Assembly: GCA_020161775.1 (NCBI GenBank) | Contig: JAIUOW010000016.1 | Location: 62,001 to 126,000 of the forward strand | Direction: 5' to 3' | DNA: 64,000 bases | Origin: Pseudomonadota bacterium | Lineage (GTDB): Bacteria; Pseudomonadota; Gammaproteobacteria; Burkholderiales; Burkholderiaceae_C | Shown: positions 40,808-49,398 of the stretch, one piece after another | Numbering within the stretch: position 1 is the stretch's first letter | Layout of the letters: the number at the start of each line of letters is the position of its first letter | Translations under genes and position numbers: made by a program | The notes under the pieces: model-generated | Seen by the model: the letters and a program-made list of their open reading frames with translations, nothing else | What the model was told of the DNA's origin: nothing | Database searches by the model: none

Positions 40808-41830
40808 ATGACTACCGAAGTACTGGATGCAGCGAAGCCCCCGGCGACGCCGATGCTGCCCTCCGCCCCCATGACCGTCATCGACGCAGCCACGGGCACG
40901 ATCACGTATGAGTACAAGGCCCCGAGCCTGATGCTCGCCGAGGCCACAGCCCAACTCGCGGAGGCACAGTCGCTGGTCCCGTGCATCGACTCGCCCGTGA
41001 TGCATCAGGAGGCCGTCGCACTGCTGCAGAAGATCGTGGGCGACTGGAAGAACCTCGACGAGGTTCGGCTGCGCACGACGAAGCCGTTGCGCGAGCAGAC
41101 CGACAAGATCAACGCCGATTTCAAGCCGGCCATCGAAGTGCGACAGCAAGCCGAAGGCATCCTGAAGGCCGCTGTCTCTAAGTATGAGGAGGCCCAGGAA
41201 CGTGAGCGCCGCCGGCTGCAAGCCATCGCAGACGAACAGGCCAGGCAGCTCCGCCTGCGCGCCGAGGAAGAAGCCGCAGAGAAAAAACGCAAGGCTGATG
41301 AAGAAGCCGAGCGCGTGCTACGCGAAGCCCGCGAGCGCGCGGATGAGGAACAACGTAGAGCCGACGAGCAAGCGCAAGCGAAGCGTGATGCAGCCGCCCG
41401 CGCCGCGCAATCTGGCGACGCCGATACGGCAGAAAAGCTCAACCAGCAGGCCGAGGAAATCGTCAGCACCGCCACCTCTGTCGCCCAGACGACCCTGACG
41501 TTCGCCGAATCTGAGGCAGCTATGGCGCAGGACGCTGGCCAGCAGGAAGCCGAGGCGCTGCGCATGGCGGCACAAATGACCACCGGCGCCACCGTTGCAA
41601 TTGCCAAGCCCCGCGCGACCGGCGCCTCCAGCAGCATCAAGTACACGGCCGAAGTCGTAGACCAGAAGGCGTTCGTGCAGTACGTCCTGAACAACTGGGA
41701 CACGATGAATCACCTGCTCACCATCGAGCAGGGGAAGCTGAACACGATGGCCCAGAACCAGAAGGACCGCTTCAAGGTCGGTGGCTGCGAGCTGCGCACG
41801 CACCGCCAGATGGCCGTCCGGCGCAAGTAA
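40808..41830 (+). CDS. Coiled-coil phage protein
   Basis: A 340-residue protein with a continuous Glu/Arg/Ala-rich coiled coil at residues ~115-225 (EEAQERERRRLQAIADEQAR and following) and a folded C-terminal end (VDQKAFVQYVLNNWDTMNHL). Proteins of this type follow the exonuclease/RecT pair in some phages and may organise recombination, but no family function is known. GGACC lies before the ATG. Confidence 0.7.
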   Translation: MTTEVLDAAKPPATPMLPSAPMTVIDAATGTITYEYKAPSLMLAEATAQLAEAQSLVPCIDSPVMHQEAVALLQKIVGDWKNLDEVRLRTTKPLREQTDKINADFKPAIEVRQQAEGILKAAVSKYEEAQERERRRLQAIADEQARQLRLRAEEEAAEKKRKADEEAERVLREARERADEEQRRADEQAQAKRDAAARAAQSGDADTAEKLNQQAEEIVSTATSVAQTTLTFAESEAAMAQDAGQQEAEALRMAAQMTTGATVAIAKPRATGASSSIKYTAEVVDQKAFVQYVLNNWDTMNHLLTIEQGKLNTMAQNQKDRFKVGGCELRTHRQMAVRRK

Positions 41831-41877
41831 CCCCGTTTCCCGCACCCCGCTTTTCACCAACCACAAGGACTATCCAC

Positions 41878-42726
41878 ATGTTTCTCGCACAAGAACCCAA
41901 GTACATGGCCATCGGCAGCCAAATCGTCAACCGCGCCACGGGCAAACCCGTGCGTGACCCGGTGATCATCTTCCGCGCCCAAGACAAGCTCGCGCCGGTC
42001 GCGCTGGCGGCTTACGTTGTCGCGTGCCGCGACAACGGCCTGGACCACCAAGCAGAGGTGGTGCAGGCTCGCCTGGACGACTTCACCGCATGGGCCGCCA
42101 GCCGGCCGGATGCAATGAAGCTCCCTGATACCACCCTCACGCGCCACACACCCGCGACGCACGCGGGATGGAAAGCGCTGGTGCCCGGCCACACCTATGA
42201 AGTCAGCGGCGGTCACATCGTCCAATTCCTGAAGAAGGAGAAACTCGATGGCGAGTTCATCACCACGGCGCCGGGCACCACCAACGAGGAGCTGATCGAA
42301 GTCCTGATGGACCGCATCAAGCATCTCAACGCCACGCTGCCCTACGCAGAAAACAACGACGCTCTGTTGCACCTCGCCGCTGCGCACAAACGCCTGCTGG
42401 ACCGCACGGCCGCGCGCATTGCCCAGCAAGTCGAAGCCACGCCCCAGCCGCACGTCAACCCCAATTCGACCCTCGTCGAGCAGTACGGCATCGAAATGAT
42501 CCCGTGCAAGTCGAGCAACCTCGAAGCCTATGGCTACGACAAGGCGGGCGCCACCCTGGCGCTGCGCTTCAAGGGCGGTGCGATCTATCACTACGCCGGC
42601 GTCCCCGAACACGTTGCCCAGGCGCTCGCCAACGCGGCCAGCATCGGCAGCTACGCCTCCCGCGAGATCACCGGCAAGTTCGAGGGAGTTCGCATGAACG
42701 AGCCCACGGGCGCCGTCGCAGCCTGA
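41878..42726 (+). CDS. Phage protein with C-terminal KTSC-like domain
   Basis: The 282-residue protein has an N-terminal domain with AQEPKYMAIGSQIVNRATGK, a middle helical domain, and a C-terminal KTSC-type module: MIPCKSSNLEAYGYDKAGAT, LALRFKGGAIYHYAGVPEHV and NAASIGSYASREITGKF. KTSC domains are common at the ends of phage and bacterial nucleic-acid proteins and have no proven activity. AGGAC precedes the ATG. Confidence 0.72.
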   Translation: MFLAQEPKYMAIGSQIVNRATGKPVRDPVIIFRAQDKLAPVALAAYVVACRDNGLDHQAEVVQARLDDFTAWAASRPDAMKLPDTTLTRHTPATHAGWKALVPGHTYEVSGGHIVQFLKKEKLDGEFITTAPGTTNEELIEVLMDRIKHLNATLPYAENNDALLHLAAAHKRLLDRTAARIAQQVEATPQPHVNPNSTLVEQYGIEMIPCKSSNLEAYGYDKAGATLALRFKGGAIYHYAGVPEHVAQALANAASIGSYASREITGKFEGVRMNEPTGAVAA

Positions 42727-42750
42727 TCCAGTTTTCAGGCGGCCCGGGCG

Positions 42751-42774
42751 TCCTCCTCCTCCCTCCCTCCCTCC
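42751..42774. repeat. Polypyrimidine tract (G-quadruplex on the minus strand)
   Basis: TCCTCCTCCTCCCTCCCTCC and four more bases in the gap 42727-42835; the other strand is GGAGGGAGGGAGGG-like and can form a G-quadruplex. Confidence 0.8.
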
Positions 42775-42835
42775 AACTTGCCCGGTACGTGCGCGAGCAC
42801 CCGCCTCTTTATTCCAACCTCAACCACTGAAGCAC

Positions 42836-43066
42836 ATGGCATTCACCATCTTCCGCGTCGGCATCAAGTCCGACCCCACCAAGGAACCGGTCGAGCACCT
42901 GGTGCGCGCCGGCAGCGCCCGACAGGCACAGGACCACGTGACCGCCGGAATGATCACCGTCGAGCGCGCGGACGCCGAGGACGTGTACCGCCTGGCGAAG
43001 TCGGGGGTCAAGCTGCAGGACGCGAATGGCGAGCAGCCCGCGCCGGCTGGAAAGGCTGCGAAGTGA
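42836..43066 (+). CDS. Small phage protein, unknown
   Basis: A 76-residue protein (AFTIFRVGIKSDPTKEPVEH ... ARQAQDHVTAGMITVERAD). The same short fold (RVxIK...EPxEHLVRAGSxRQAxxHV) recurs in phages near SSB genes; function unknown. Confidence 0.62.
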   Translation: MAFTIFRVGIKSDPTKEPVEHLVRAGSARQAQDHVTAGMITVERADAEDVYRLAKSGVKLQDANGEQPAPAGKAAK

Positions 43067-43068
43067 GC

Positions 43069-43164
43069 ATGCCCGAACCCACACCGGATCCCACGCCCAT
43101 GGCACCGGACGATCCGTGGCACTTCTGGCCGCGCCGCCCTGACCCCGTTGATTGCGGAGTCTGA
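43069..43164 (+). CDS. Proline-rich micro-protein
   Basis: A 31-residue, Pro/Asp-rich frame ([20 protein letters not shown]) starting two bases after the previous stop and ending two bases before the SSB start. Its tight fit makes it likely real. No family is recognised. Confidence 0.4.
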   Translation: MPEPTPDPTPMAPDDPWHFWPRRPDPVDCGV

Positions 43165-43166
43165 CC

Positions 43167-43634
43167 ATGGCATCCGTCAACAAAGTCATCCTCGTCGGCA
43201 ACTGTGGCCGCGACCCCGAAGTCCGTTACCTGCCGTCGGGCCAGGCCGTGGCCAACGTGAGCGTGGCCACCAGCAGCCGCCGCAAGGACAAGACCACCGG
43301 TGAAACGGTGGAAGACACCCAGTGGCACCGCGTCACGTTCTATGACCGCCTGGCCGAGATCGTCGGCGAGTACATCCACAAGGGCAGCCCGATCTATGTC
43401 GAGGGCCGCCTGAAGTACGGCAAGTACACCGGCCAGGACGGCATCGAGAAGAACACGGTGGACATCATCGCCACCGAGATGCAGATGCTGGGCGGCCGTG
43501 AAGGTGGCGGCGACGGCGCCAGCCCCCGGCGCCAGGCCGCGCCTCCGCCCGCGCGCGCGCCGCAGCCGCGCAGCGCCCCCGCTTCCCGAGGCTCCTCGGG
43601 CTTCGATGACATGGACGACGACATCCCGTTCTAA
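43167..43634 (+). CDS. ssb: Single-stranded DNA-binding protein
   Basis: The 155-residue protein is a typical bacterial-type [23 protein letters not shown], then [20 protein letters not shown] in the OB fold, a disordered Pro/Arg-rich linker and the acidic tail DDMDDDIPF that binds partner proteins. It protects single-strand DNA in replication and in the RecT pathway. Confidence 0.93.
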   Translation: MASVNKVILVGNCGRDPEVRYLPSGQAVANVSVATSSRRKDKTTGETVEDTQWHRVTFYDRLAEIVGEYIHKGSPIYVEGRLKYGKYTGQDGIEKNTVDIIATEMQMLGGREGGGDGASPRRQAAPPPARAPQPRSAPASRGSSGFDDMDDDIPF

Positions 43635-43637
43635 ACC

Positions 43638-44084
43638 ATGTTGCGCCCCACCACCAAACCCAGCGCGCGAATCGCGGGACGCGCACAACAGGCCGCGTCA
43701 CGCGATCCAGGCACAGCGCGCCTGCGCCTGCGCTTCGCAGTACGCGATGACTTCTCCGAAGCCGCGCGGATCGTCGCTGTAGCCAACAAGCGCATCGACG
43801 AGCTATTGAGCTACCTCGACATGCTCCAGGGCACAAAGGTCGTTGAGTTGGTCATGGACCTGCGAGGCGAGCGCGACATGCTCGTCCAGCTTGTCCGGGA
43901 TCTGCACCTGGAGTTGGTAAGTGGCGATGAAAAAAGCACCAGTCAGGACAACGATTCCGACTCTGACCCGCGCTGGGACTCTCAGCGGCGCGAGCGTCTG
44001 CTGTATGCAGCCAAACAGGTTCAGCAGCGGCACCTTTTCAGATCCGAGAAGCGCATTCGCGGCGAAGAGGTCACGGCGCTATGA
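43638..44084 (+). CDS. Phage protein, unknown
   Basis: A 148-residue protein with a basic N-terminus and a helical core (YLDMLQGTKVVELVMDLRGE). It overlaps the HNH gene by four bases. No family is recognised. Confidence 0.62.
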   Translation: MLRPTTKPSARIAGRAQQAASRDPGTARLRLRFAVRDDFSEAARIVAVANKRIDELLSYLDMLQGTKVVELVMDLRGERDMLVQLVRDLHLELVSGDEKSTSQDNDSDSDPRWDSQRRERLLYAAKQVQQRHLFRSEKRIRGEEVTAL

Positions 44085-44662
44085 ATCTGTCCAAAGTCAA
44101 GAAGAAGATGCCCGCGATCAAGCTGTTTCTGGCAGCGCGCGGCGCGGAGGTGCTGGCCACCACCAACCCCTACGAGCTGATTCGATTCCGCTCGAAGCAT
44201 GGTGTGTCGGTGCTCTACAAAACGGACAAAGGACAGCTCACCCACACCGGCCAGTCATTCGACGCGCTGTCGGCTTACTTCAATCAAGGCTCGTGGTCCA
44301 GCGGTAACGCAGCAAAGCGCCGCCGCGCCTGGGGGCCTGATGTCCGCGTCATCCTGGAGCGCGACGGCGAGGACTGCTTTCTGTGCCTTCGGCCCTTGGG
44401 CAACGACATCACCCGCGAGCACCTGGTGGCCCTGGTGCATGGCGGTCCGGACCACATCGCCAACAAGGTTCTCACCCACGCAGCCTGCAACCTGGCACTT
44501 CACCACCTCTCGCTCATGGAAAAGATTCGCATGCGCGAGCGCAACGTCTTCAGGAGATACGGATGGGACCAAACCACCGAGCCGACGGTATCCCCTGCCA
44601 GCAGGCCCGCCAGCGCCAGCAATGGCTCTGCAGCCATCGCCACTGCAGGAGCTGAGGCATGA
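44081..44662 (+). CDS. HNH nuclease-like protein
   Basis: The 193-residue protein has an HNH pattern: ILERDGEDCFLCLRPLGN (CxxC), ITREHLVALVHGG (EH), GPDHIANKVLTHAACNLAL (N and H/C). An N-terminal domain of ~90 residues with a helical basic start precedes it. It differs from the HNH genes at 11576 and 34874, so the phage has at least three HNH-type genes. Confidence 0.78.
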   Translation: MNLSKVKKKMPAIKLFLAARGAEVLATTNPYELIRFRSKHGVSVLYKTDKGQLTHTGQSFDALSAYFNQGSWSSGNAAKRRRAWGPDVRVILERDGEDCFLCLRPLGNDITREHLVALVHGGPDHIANKVLTHAACNLALHHLSLMEKIRMRERNVFRRYGWDQTTEPTVSPASRPASASNGSAAIATAGAEA

Positions 44663-44745
44663 GCGCCCGTCCTGCATTCGCCAACAACCCCACACGTGCG
44701 CGCACCACCTTCGCGCCCGGCTTTTCTTCACCTTGGAGTCATCTC

Positions 44746-45141
44746 ATGCCTGCATCTACACCGTTTCAATCCAAGCCGCGCGTGCGCAACCGCCCGCGTA
44801 TCGACCTCACCACCCTCAAGATCGAGAAGGACGTGCCGCCGCCCGAGGGCCGCAACATCATCGGGAAGTACAACGACTACTTCTCCCAGATGGCACCCAA
44901 AGACGCCATCAAGTGCAAGCCGGACGAGGTGAGCCCCATCGCCAACGCCCTGCGCAAATGGATCAAGGACAAGAAAAAGGATGGCGAGTTCACCGTTCTG
45001 AGCCAGAAGAACTGCGACGACGACCTGTCAATCGGCCGTGTGTGGCTGTGGCCGAAGGGCGAGAGCCTGGACGGCACCCAACACGCCCGCGCTGCCAAGG
45101 CAAGCGCGGTTGCCCGCAACGCTCGTTCAAGCCGCAAATGA
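44746..45141 (+). CDS. Phage protein, unknown
   Basis: A 131-residue basic protein (LTTLKIEKDVPPPEGRNIIG ... NALRKWIKDKKKDGEFTVLS). The ATG at 44746 follows GGAG at a good distance; the frame is also open from the ATGA overlap at 44659. No family is recognised. Confidence 0.62.
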   Translation: MPASTPFQSKPRVRNRPRIDLTTLKIEKDVPPPEGRNIIGKYNDYFSQMAPKDAIKCKPDEVSPIANALRKWIKDKKKDGEFTVLSQKNCDDDLSIGRVWLWPKGESLDGTQHARAAKASAVARNARSSRK

Positions 45142-45530
45142 GCACATCCGATCAGCGCCCCACCGCCGTCGCACACCTGGTGCGCCGCATGCAGGCAGAC
45201 CCGCGCCTGGCCTACCTCATCGGCCCGGGCTCCGAGGTCTGGGAACTCGTGACCGAGGAGCTGGCCGCCCAGCGCAGCGTCGACGCCAAGGACCTGCGCC
45301 GCGAGATCGAGGCCACGCTGTCCTACGAGGAATGGCCCAGCTCGCGCCCTGACAGCCCCAAGGCTGAATCCGCCAATGACGCCATCGGCCCCCGGGTCCT
45401 GGCTGACGCTACGCGCCTGCTGATCGCGGGCCAGGCCGACGCCGCGCGCGGGGTGATCCTGGGCGAGGCTGAGCGCCTGACCGGGCGCCGCTTCATCGAA
45501 GGCAGCGCACCCGTCGCGAGGGCTGCATGA
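45138..45530 (+). CDS. Phage protein, unknown
   Basis: A 130-residue helical protein (VAHLVRRMQADPRLAYLIGP ... DLRREIEATLSYEEW). Overlaps both neighbours by four bases. The same helical type occurs in other betaproteobacterial phages; function unknown. Confidence 0.62.
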   Translation: MSTSDQRPTAVAHLVRRMQADPRLAYLIGPGSEVWELVTEELAAQRSVDAKDLRREIEATLSYEEWPSSRPDSPKAESANDAIGPRVLADATRLLIAGQADAARGVILGEAERLTGRRFIEGSAPVARAA

Positions 45531-46639
45531 ACACCCAAGGCCGCATCGACCGCACTGGCACGGTCAACTTCCACGACGCCAGCCTGGCCGTGTGGGAAGA
45601 CGGGACGCCGCCCAAGGGACAAAGTTGCGGGCTTGATCCGATCTGGGAACGCGACTTCAAGCGCCAGGTTTTCGCTCGCATCGTACAGACGCTGAACCGC
45701 TTGGGCTGGACCTGCGCCATGCCTGCAATCAGCGATCACGACGTGAAGCACTACGGCGGCGACGTGGCTCGCTGGTCATCGGAGAGTAAGCGATATTGCA
45801 CGAAGGGCGATCTCAAAGCCGACCTGAGCGTCAGCGGCCGGCACATCGAGTTCAAGATGTTCCAGACCGTGAACGCGCCGGATCGGCCCGACCACGAGGG
45901 GCGCTACCAGTTCAACAAGGAAAGGCACATGCCCTATGTGTTGCGCCTGGAAATGGAGCGCACGCGCAGCCGGATCCGCGAATACCTCTGCAACGTATTC
46001 ACTGGCTACACCTACGAGGACAAATACAGACCTCGCAAGCCCCTGGATCTCACCGCCATGCAGCAGATCCAGAAGCACTACGAGGAGTCGAGCCACTTCA
46101 AGGGCGACTTGGAGTCCTACCTCAAGCGAAATAAATACCCCAAGCTGCCCGCGTACAACACGAAGTCAGCGGATGGCCATGAACTCCAGCACGGCCAGCG
46201 CGTGTGGTTCCGCGACAGGTACAGTGGCCGTGCCGCGACAGGCATTGCGCTCTACAACATCAACAATATGTGGTGGGTAGTCACCGGCCGCTACGACTAC
46301 ACCAACGTGGCGTGCTTCGAGCTGTACACGGCGCCGCCCGACAACCTGCGCGGCAGGCACTTCCCAGACCGCCGGCGCAAGCGCCTTGAGCAGGAACTCG
46401 CGAAGGCGACGGCCGCCATGCAATTCGAGCGCGCCGCCGTGCTGCGCGATGTGCTGTTCCCGCCCGGCATCGGTCCGCTGTTCCACGTTCGCAGGAAGAA
46501 TGACGGCGTGTTTTGGGGTCCAGGTAGCTGCGGCTACACGAAGGACAGCGTGCGCGCGGGCAAGTACACCCGAGATGAGGCTGAGCGCATCACCCGTCAC
46601 AGCAACAAGGAGCTTGAGGCTGTGGAGGTCTGCTCATGA
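45527..46639 (+). CDS. Phage protein with UVR-like helical motif
   Basis: The 370-residue protein has an N-terminal half of unknown fold (LSVSGRHIEFKMFQTVNAPD with an E-x-K that may be a nuclease site) and, near residue 295, RRKRLEQELAKATAAMQFER followed by AAVLRDVLFPPG, which matches the UvrB/UvrC-interaction (UVR) motif. It may contact host repair proteins (inference). Coupled to its neighbours by four-base overlaps. Confidence 0.6.
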   Translation: MNTQGRIDRTGTVNFHDASLAVWEDGTPPKGQSCGLDPIWERDFKRQVFARIVQTLNRLGWTCAMPAISDHDVKHYGGDVARWSSESKRYCTKGDLKADLSVSGRHIEFKMFQTVNAPDRPDHEGRYQFNKERHMPYVLRLEMERTRSRIREYLCNVFTGYTYEDKYRPRKPLDLTAMQQIQKHYEESSHFKGDLESYLKRNKYPKLPAYNTKSADGHELQHGQRVWFRDRYSGRAATGIALYNINNMWWVVTGRYDYTNVACFELYTAPPDNLRGRHFPDRRRKRLEQELAKATAAMQFERAAVLRDVLFPPGIGPLFHVRRKNDGVFWGPGSCGYTKDSVRAGKYTRDEAERITRHSNKELEAVEVCS

Positions 46640-47358
46640 ACAAGAAGATGACGCTGACCCAATACCTCGCTGGCATTGAGGGTGCTACCACGGCCGAGGA
46701 GCTGGAGGCCGCCATACAGGCACCCTTCAAACACGCCTATCACGGAAGGACCTGGGCCCGCATCTCCCGCGCGCGCGTCGAGCGTGGCGAAGCGATCTGC
46801 ACGGCCCACCCGCTGGGCAGGTTCGTCCCTCATCTGGGAGATAGGCGACAGCTCACGGTGTGCGGCGAGACCTACAAGGTGGCCCGTGGCTACAACTCCA
46901 CTGGGGTCCGGTACTCGTGGCACTACGCCAAAGAATTCGCGGTGGGTGTGCTAATGCGCAATGGTCTGAGCCAGCGAGCTGCACATGCGGTTTGGGATCA
47001 GTGGGGCAACTACCCCCACCGCTGCCTGGAGACCATTGAGCAAGCCCTAGCGGGTGGCTTCGCCGACCCGGTAATGAACACGCTGATTCTGAGCTACGAC
47101 AAAGGCGGCCCCATCCGCTACACCGTCGAACAGAACGATGCCGATGAGTTTGACAAGCGCGCGACTATGCCATGCCCCGGCTGCAAGTCAGGCACCCTGT
47201 TTGATTGGGGCATGGGGTTCTCAAGCGGTTTCACGTTTGTGAACTGGCACTGCAACGGCTGCTCGCATGAATACACCGAGTACGTCACACCCGAGCGCAG
47301 CGCGCAAATTCGCCAGCCGCGCGTGCCGAAGCAAGCGACTGAGGCCGTGACCGCATGA
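46636..47358 (+). CDS. Phage protein with C-terminal zinc ribbon
   Basis: A 240-residue protein with a helical N-terminal half and a C-terminal zinc-ribbon: MPCPGCKSGTLFDWG, then NWHCNGCSHEYTEYV (two CxxC pairs). No known family function. It lies directly before the methyltransferase gene with a four-base overlap. Confidence 0.65.
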   Translation: MNKKMTLTQYLAGIEGATTAEELEAAIQAPFKHAYHGRTWARISRARVERGEAICTAHPLGRFVPHLGDRRQLTVCGETYKVARGYNSTGVRYSWHYAKEFAVGVLMRNGLSQRAAHAVWDQWGNYPHRCLETIEQALAGGFADPVMNTLILSYDKGGPIRYTVEQNDADEFDKRATMPCPGCKSGTLFDWGMGFSSGFTFVNWHCNGCSHEYTEYVTPERSAQIRQPRVPKQATEAVTA

Positions 47359-48599
47359 AGCAATCCGCCCTCTTCGACGATCTGCCCGACAGCCTGGGCA
47401 ATGTCTTGCGCGCTTACGCGGACAGCCCAACCGGCCGCATGCCCAACGACCAGCTCTACCGCAAGGCCGCACGCCGCGCCGGCAAGCCGGTGGACGAGTT
47501 CCTGCGCCGCCAGCCGGTGGGCAACAAGGGGCAGCCGCACAGCACCGACGCGCGCCGCGTGCGCTGGCACCAGCAGACGCTCAAGGCCAAAGGCTGGCTT
47601 GAGCCCGTGCCCGGGCAGCGCGGGCAATGGCAGCTCACCAGCAAGGCCCGCCAAGCCCTGACGCCTCAGCAGCCCAAGCGCGTGCTGATCGCCTTCAGCA
47701 CCGACCTGGGCGTGGCGCTCTGGGGATCCTGCGAAGACGTGTTCGCCAAGCTGGACGAGCCCATCACGCTGTGCCTCACCAGCCCGCCCTACCCGCTGGC
47801 CCGCCCGCGCGCCTATGGGAACGTGCCGCTGGCGGCCTATGTGGACTGGCTGTGCGCCCAGCTCGAACCCATCGTGCGCAACCTGGTGCCCGGCGGGACC
47901 ATCGCCCTGAACATCAGCAACGACATCTTTGAGCCCGGCCTGCCGTCGCGCTCCCTGTACCGCGAACGGCTGGTGATCGCACTGTACGAACGCCTGGGCC
48001 TGCACAAGTGGGACGAGATGCCTTGGTACAACCCCACGAAGCCGCCCGGGCCGGTGCGATGGGCCTCCATCACCCGCCAGCAGCTCAATGTGGCGTGGGA
48101 GCCCGTCTACATCTTCACGAACAACCCGCTGGCCTGCCTGGCTGACAACCGGCGCGTCCTGCAGGAGCACACCGAGCGCCACCTGCGATTGATCCAGCGC
48201 GGGGGCGTGGACCGGTACCGGCCGCTGAATGACGGCGCCCACACCCTGCGCCCCGGCTCCTATGGCAACAGCACCGACGGCGCGATCCCGCGCAACGTGC
48301 TGACCTATGTCCAGTCAACCGCCGACCAACCCCTGCGCGACGCGCGCGCGGCTGCGCGGGCTGCGGGCCTGCCGGTGCACGGCGCCGCTATGCCGTTGGA
48401 CCTGGCGGACTTCCTGGTGCGCTACCTGTGCCCTGAAGACGGGCTGGTGGCTGAGCCCTTCTACGGCTGGGGCACGACCGCCTATGCCGCCGACATGAAC
48501 GGCCGCCCTTGGGTGGCCAGTGAGCTGATGGGGGAATACCTCGTTGGCTCTGCCCCGCGATTCGCCGGCCGCCCCGGCTTCAACCAGCACCTCACGTAA
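47355..48599 (+). CDS. DNA methyltransferase (N4-cytosine type)
   Basis: The 414-residue enzyme has the motif IV LTSPPYPL (SPPY, typical of N4-cytosine enzymes) near residue 143 and motif I EPFYGWGTTAYAAD near residue 375. An N-terminal winged-helix-like domain (~1-105, RWHQQTLKAKGWLEPVPGQR) precedes the catalytic part. It is the only methyltransferase in the rightward early operon. Confidence 0.87.
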   Translation: MKQSALFDDLPDSLGNVLRAYADSPTGRMPNDQLYRKAARRAGKPVDEFLRRQPVGNKGQPHSTDARRVRWHQQTLKAKGWLEPVPGQRGQWQLTSKARQALTPQQPKRVLIAFSTDLGVALWGSCEDVFAKLDEPITLCLTSPPYPLARPRAYGNVPLAAYVDWLCAQLEPIVRNLVPGGTIALNISNDIFEPGLPSRSLYRERLVIALYERLGLHKWDEMPWYNPTKPPGPVRWASITRQQLNVAWEPVYIFTNNPLACLADNRRVLQEHTERHLRLIQRGGVDRYRPLNDGAHTLRPGSYGNSTDGAIPRNVLTYVQSTADQPLRDARAAARAAGLPVHGAAMPLDLADFLVRYLCPEDGLVAEPFYGWGTTAYAADMNGRPWVASELMGEYLVGSAPRFAGRPGFNQHLT

Positions 48600-48613
48600 G
48601 GGAGCACTGACCC

Positions 48614-49252
48614 ATGAACATCCTTCGAGCACTCCGCGCCGCAGCGCTGGCCCTGCTGGCGATCCCCTCTTGGGCGGGCGACTTTTGGCCCGCCGCGTCC
48701 GACTGGCGCCCGGACGAGATCGGCGCCACGGTGCGCGCCTGGCACGCCGACAACCAGCCCGGGCGCAGCGCGCACAACGACAAGACGCCCGGGATCTACG
48801 CCTTGTGGCACCTGGACACCGTGCGAACGGTCGAGGTGAAAGCGCTGGTGACTGTTTTGCGGCTGAGCAACAACCGTGACGGCGTGGGCGTGGGTCTCAT
48901 GGCCGAGAAGGACATCACCGAGGCGACCTCGATATTCGCGTCAGCAACGGGCATGAAGGGCTACCAGAACACCCGGTATGCCTACACACCCATGGCGGGG
49001 GCCACGGTCGAGTGCATCGAAACCTGCGCGTTCAAGCAGAGCACCGACCGCTGGGCGCTCGTGCCAGCCCTGGGCGTGGGGATACGCACCCCGCTGGGCA
49101 CCCGGTTCATGGATCTGGACATCAGCGGCTGGACTGTGCGCCTGAGTGTCCAGCCCGCGCCACGCAACAAGCACCACCATCACTGGCACAACAGGCCGGA
49201 CGCGCGGCCCAAGCGGAGCTTCCTGCTGACCGTGGGGAGGGCCCTGCCGTGA
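48614..49252 (+). CDS. Exported protein, unknown
   Basis: The 212-residue product has a signal peptide (LRAALALLAIPSWAG-like MNILRALRAAALALLAIPSW) and a beta-rich mature part with alternating patterns and a histidine run (NKHHHHWHNRP) near the end. It could be an outer-membrane or periplasmic protein. Similar exported proteins accompany phage exclusion or host conversion. Function unknown. Confidence 0.65.
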   Translation: MNILRALRAAALALLAIPSWAGDFWPAASDWRPDEIGATVRAWHADNQPGRSAHNDKTPGIYALWHLDTVRTVEVKALVTVLRLSNNRDGVGVGLMAEKDITEATSIFASATGMKGYQNTRYAYTPMAGATVECIETCAFKQSTDRWALVPALGVGIRTPLGTRFMDLDISGWTVRLSVQPAPRNKHHHHWHNRPDARPKRSFLLTVGRALP

Positions 49253-49398
49253 AGCGCCAGATCGACACCGGGGACAAGCAGGGCCGCAAAGACCCCCTGA
49301 GCGCGCCCGCAGATCGCTCGCGCCTTGTCCGGCTTTGGCCTCTGTGGGTGGTGATTGCAATCCTGCTGGGCTCGGCTGCATGGAGGGCGTATGGCTAA
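49249..49398 (+). CDS. 49-residue membrane protein
   Basis: A GTG-start micro-protein overlapping the previous stop, with a charged N-terminus and one hydrophobic segment (LWPLWVVIAILLGSAAW). Its end overlaps the DUF5131 start. No family is recognised. Confidence 0.5.
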   Translation: MKRQIDTGDKQGRKDPLSAPADRSRLVRLWPLWVVIAILLGSAAWRAYG

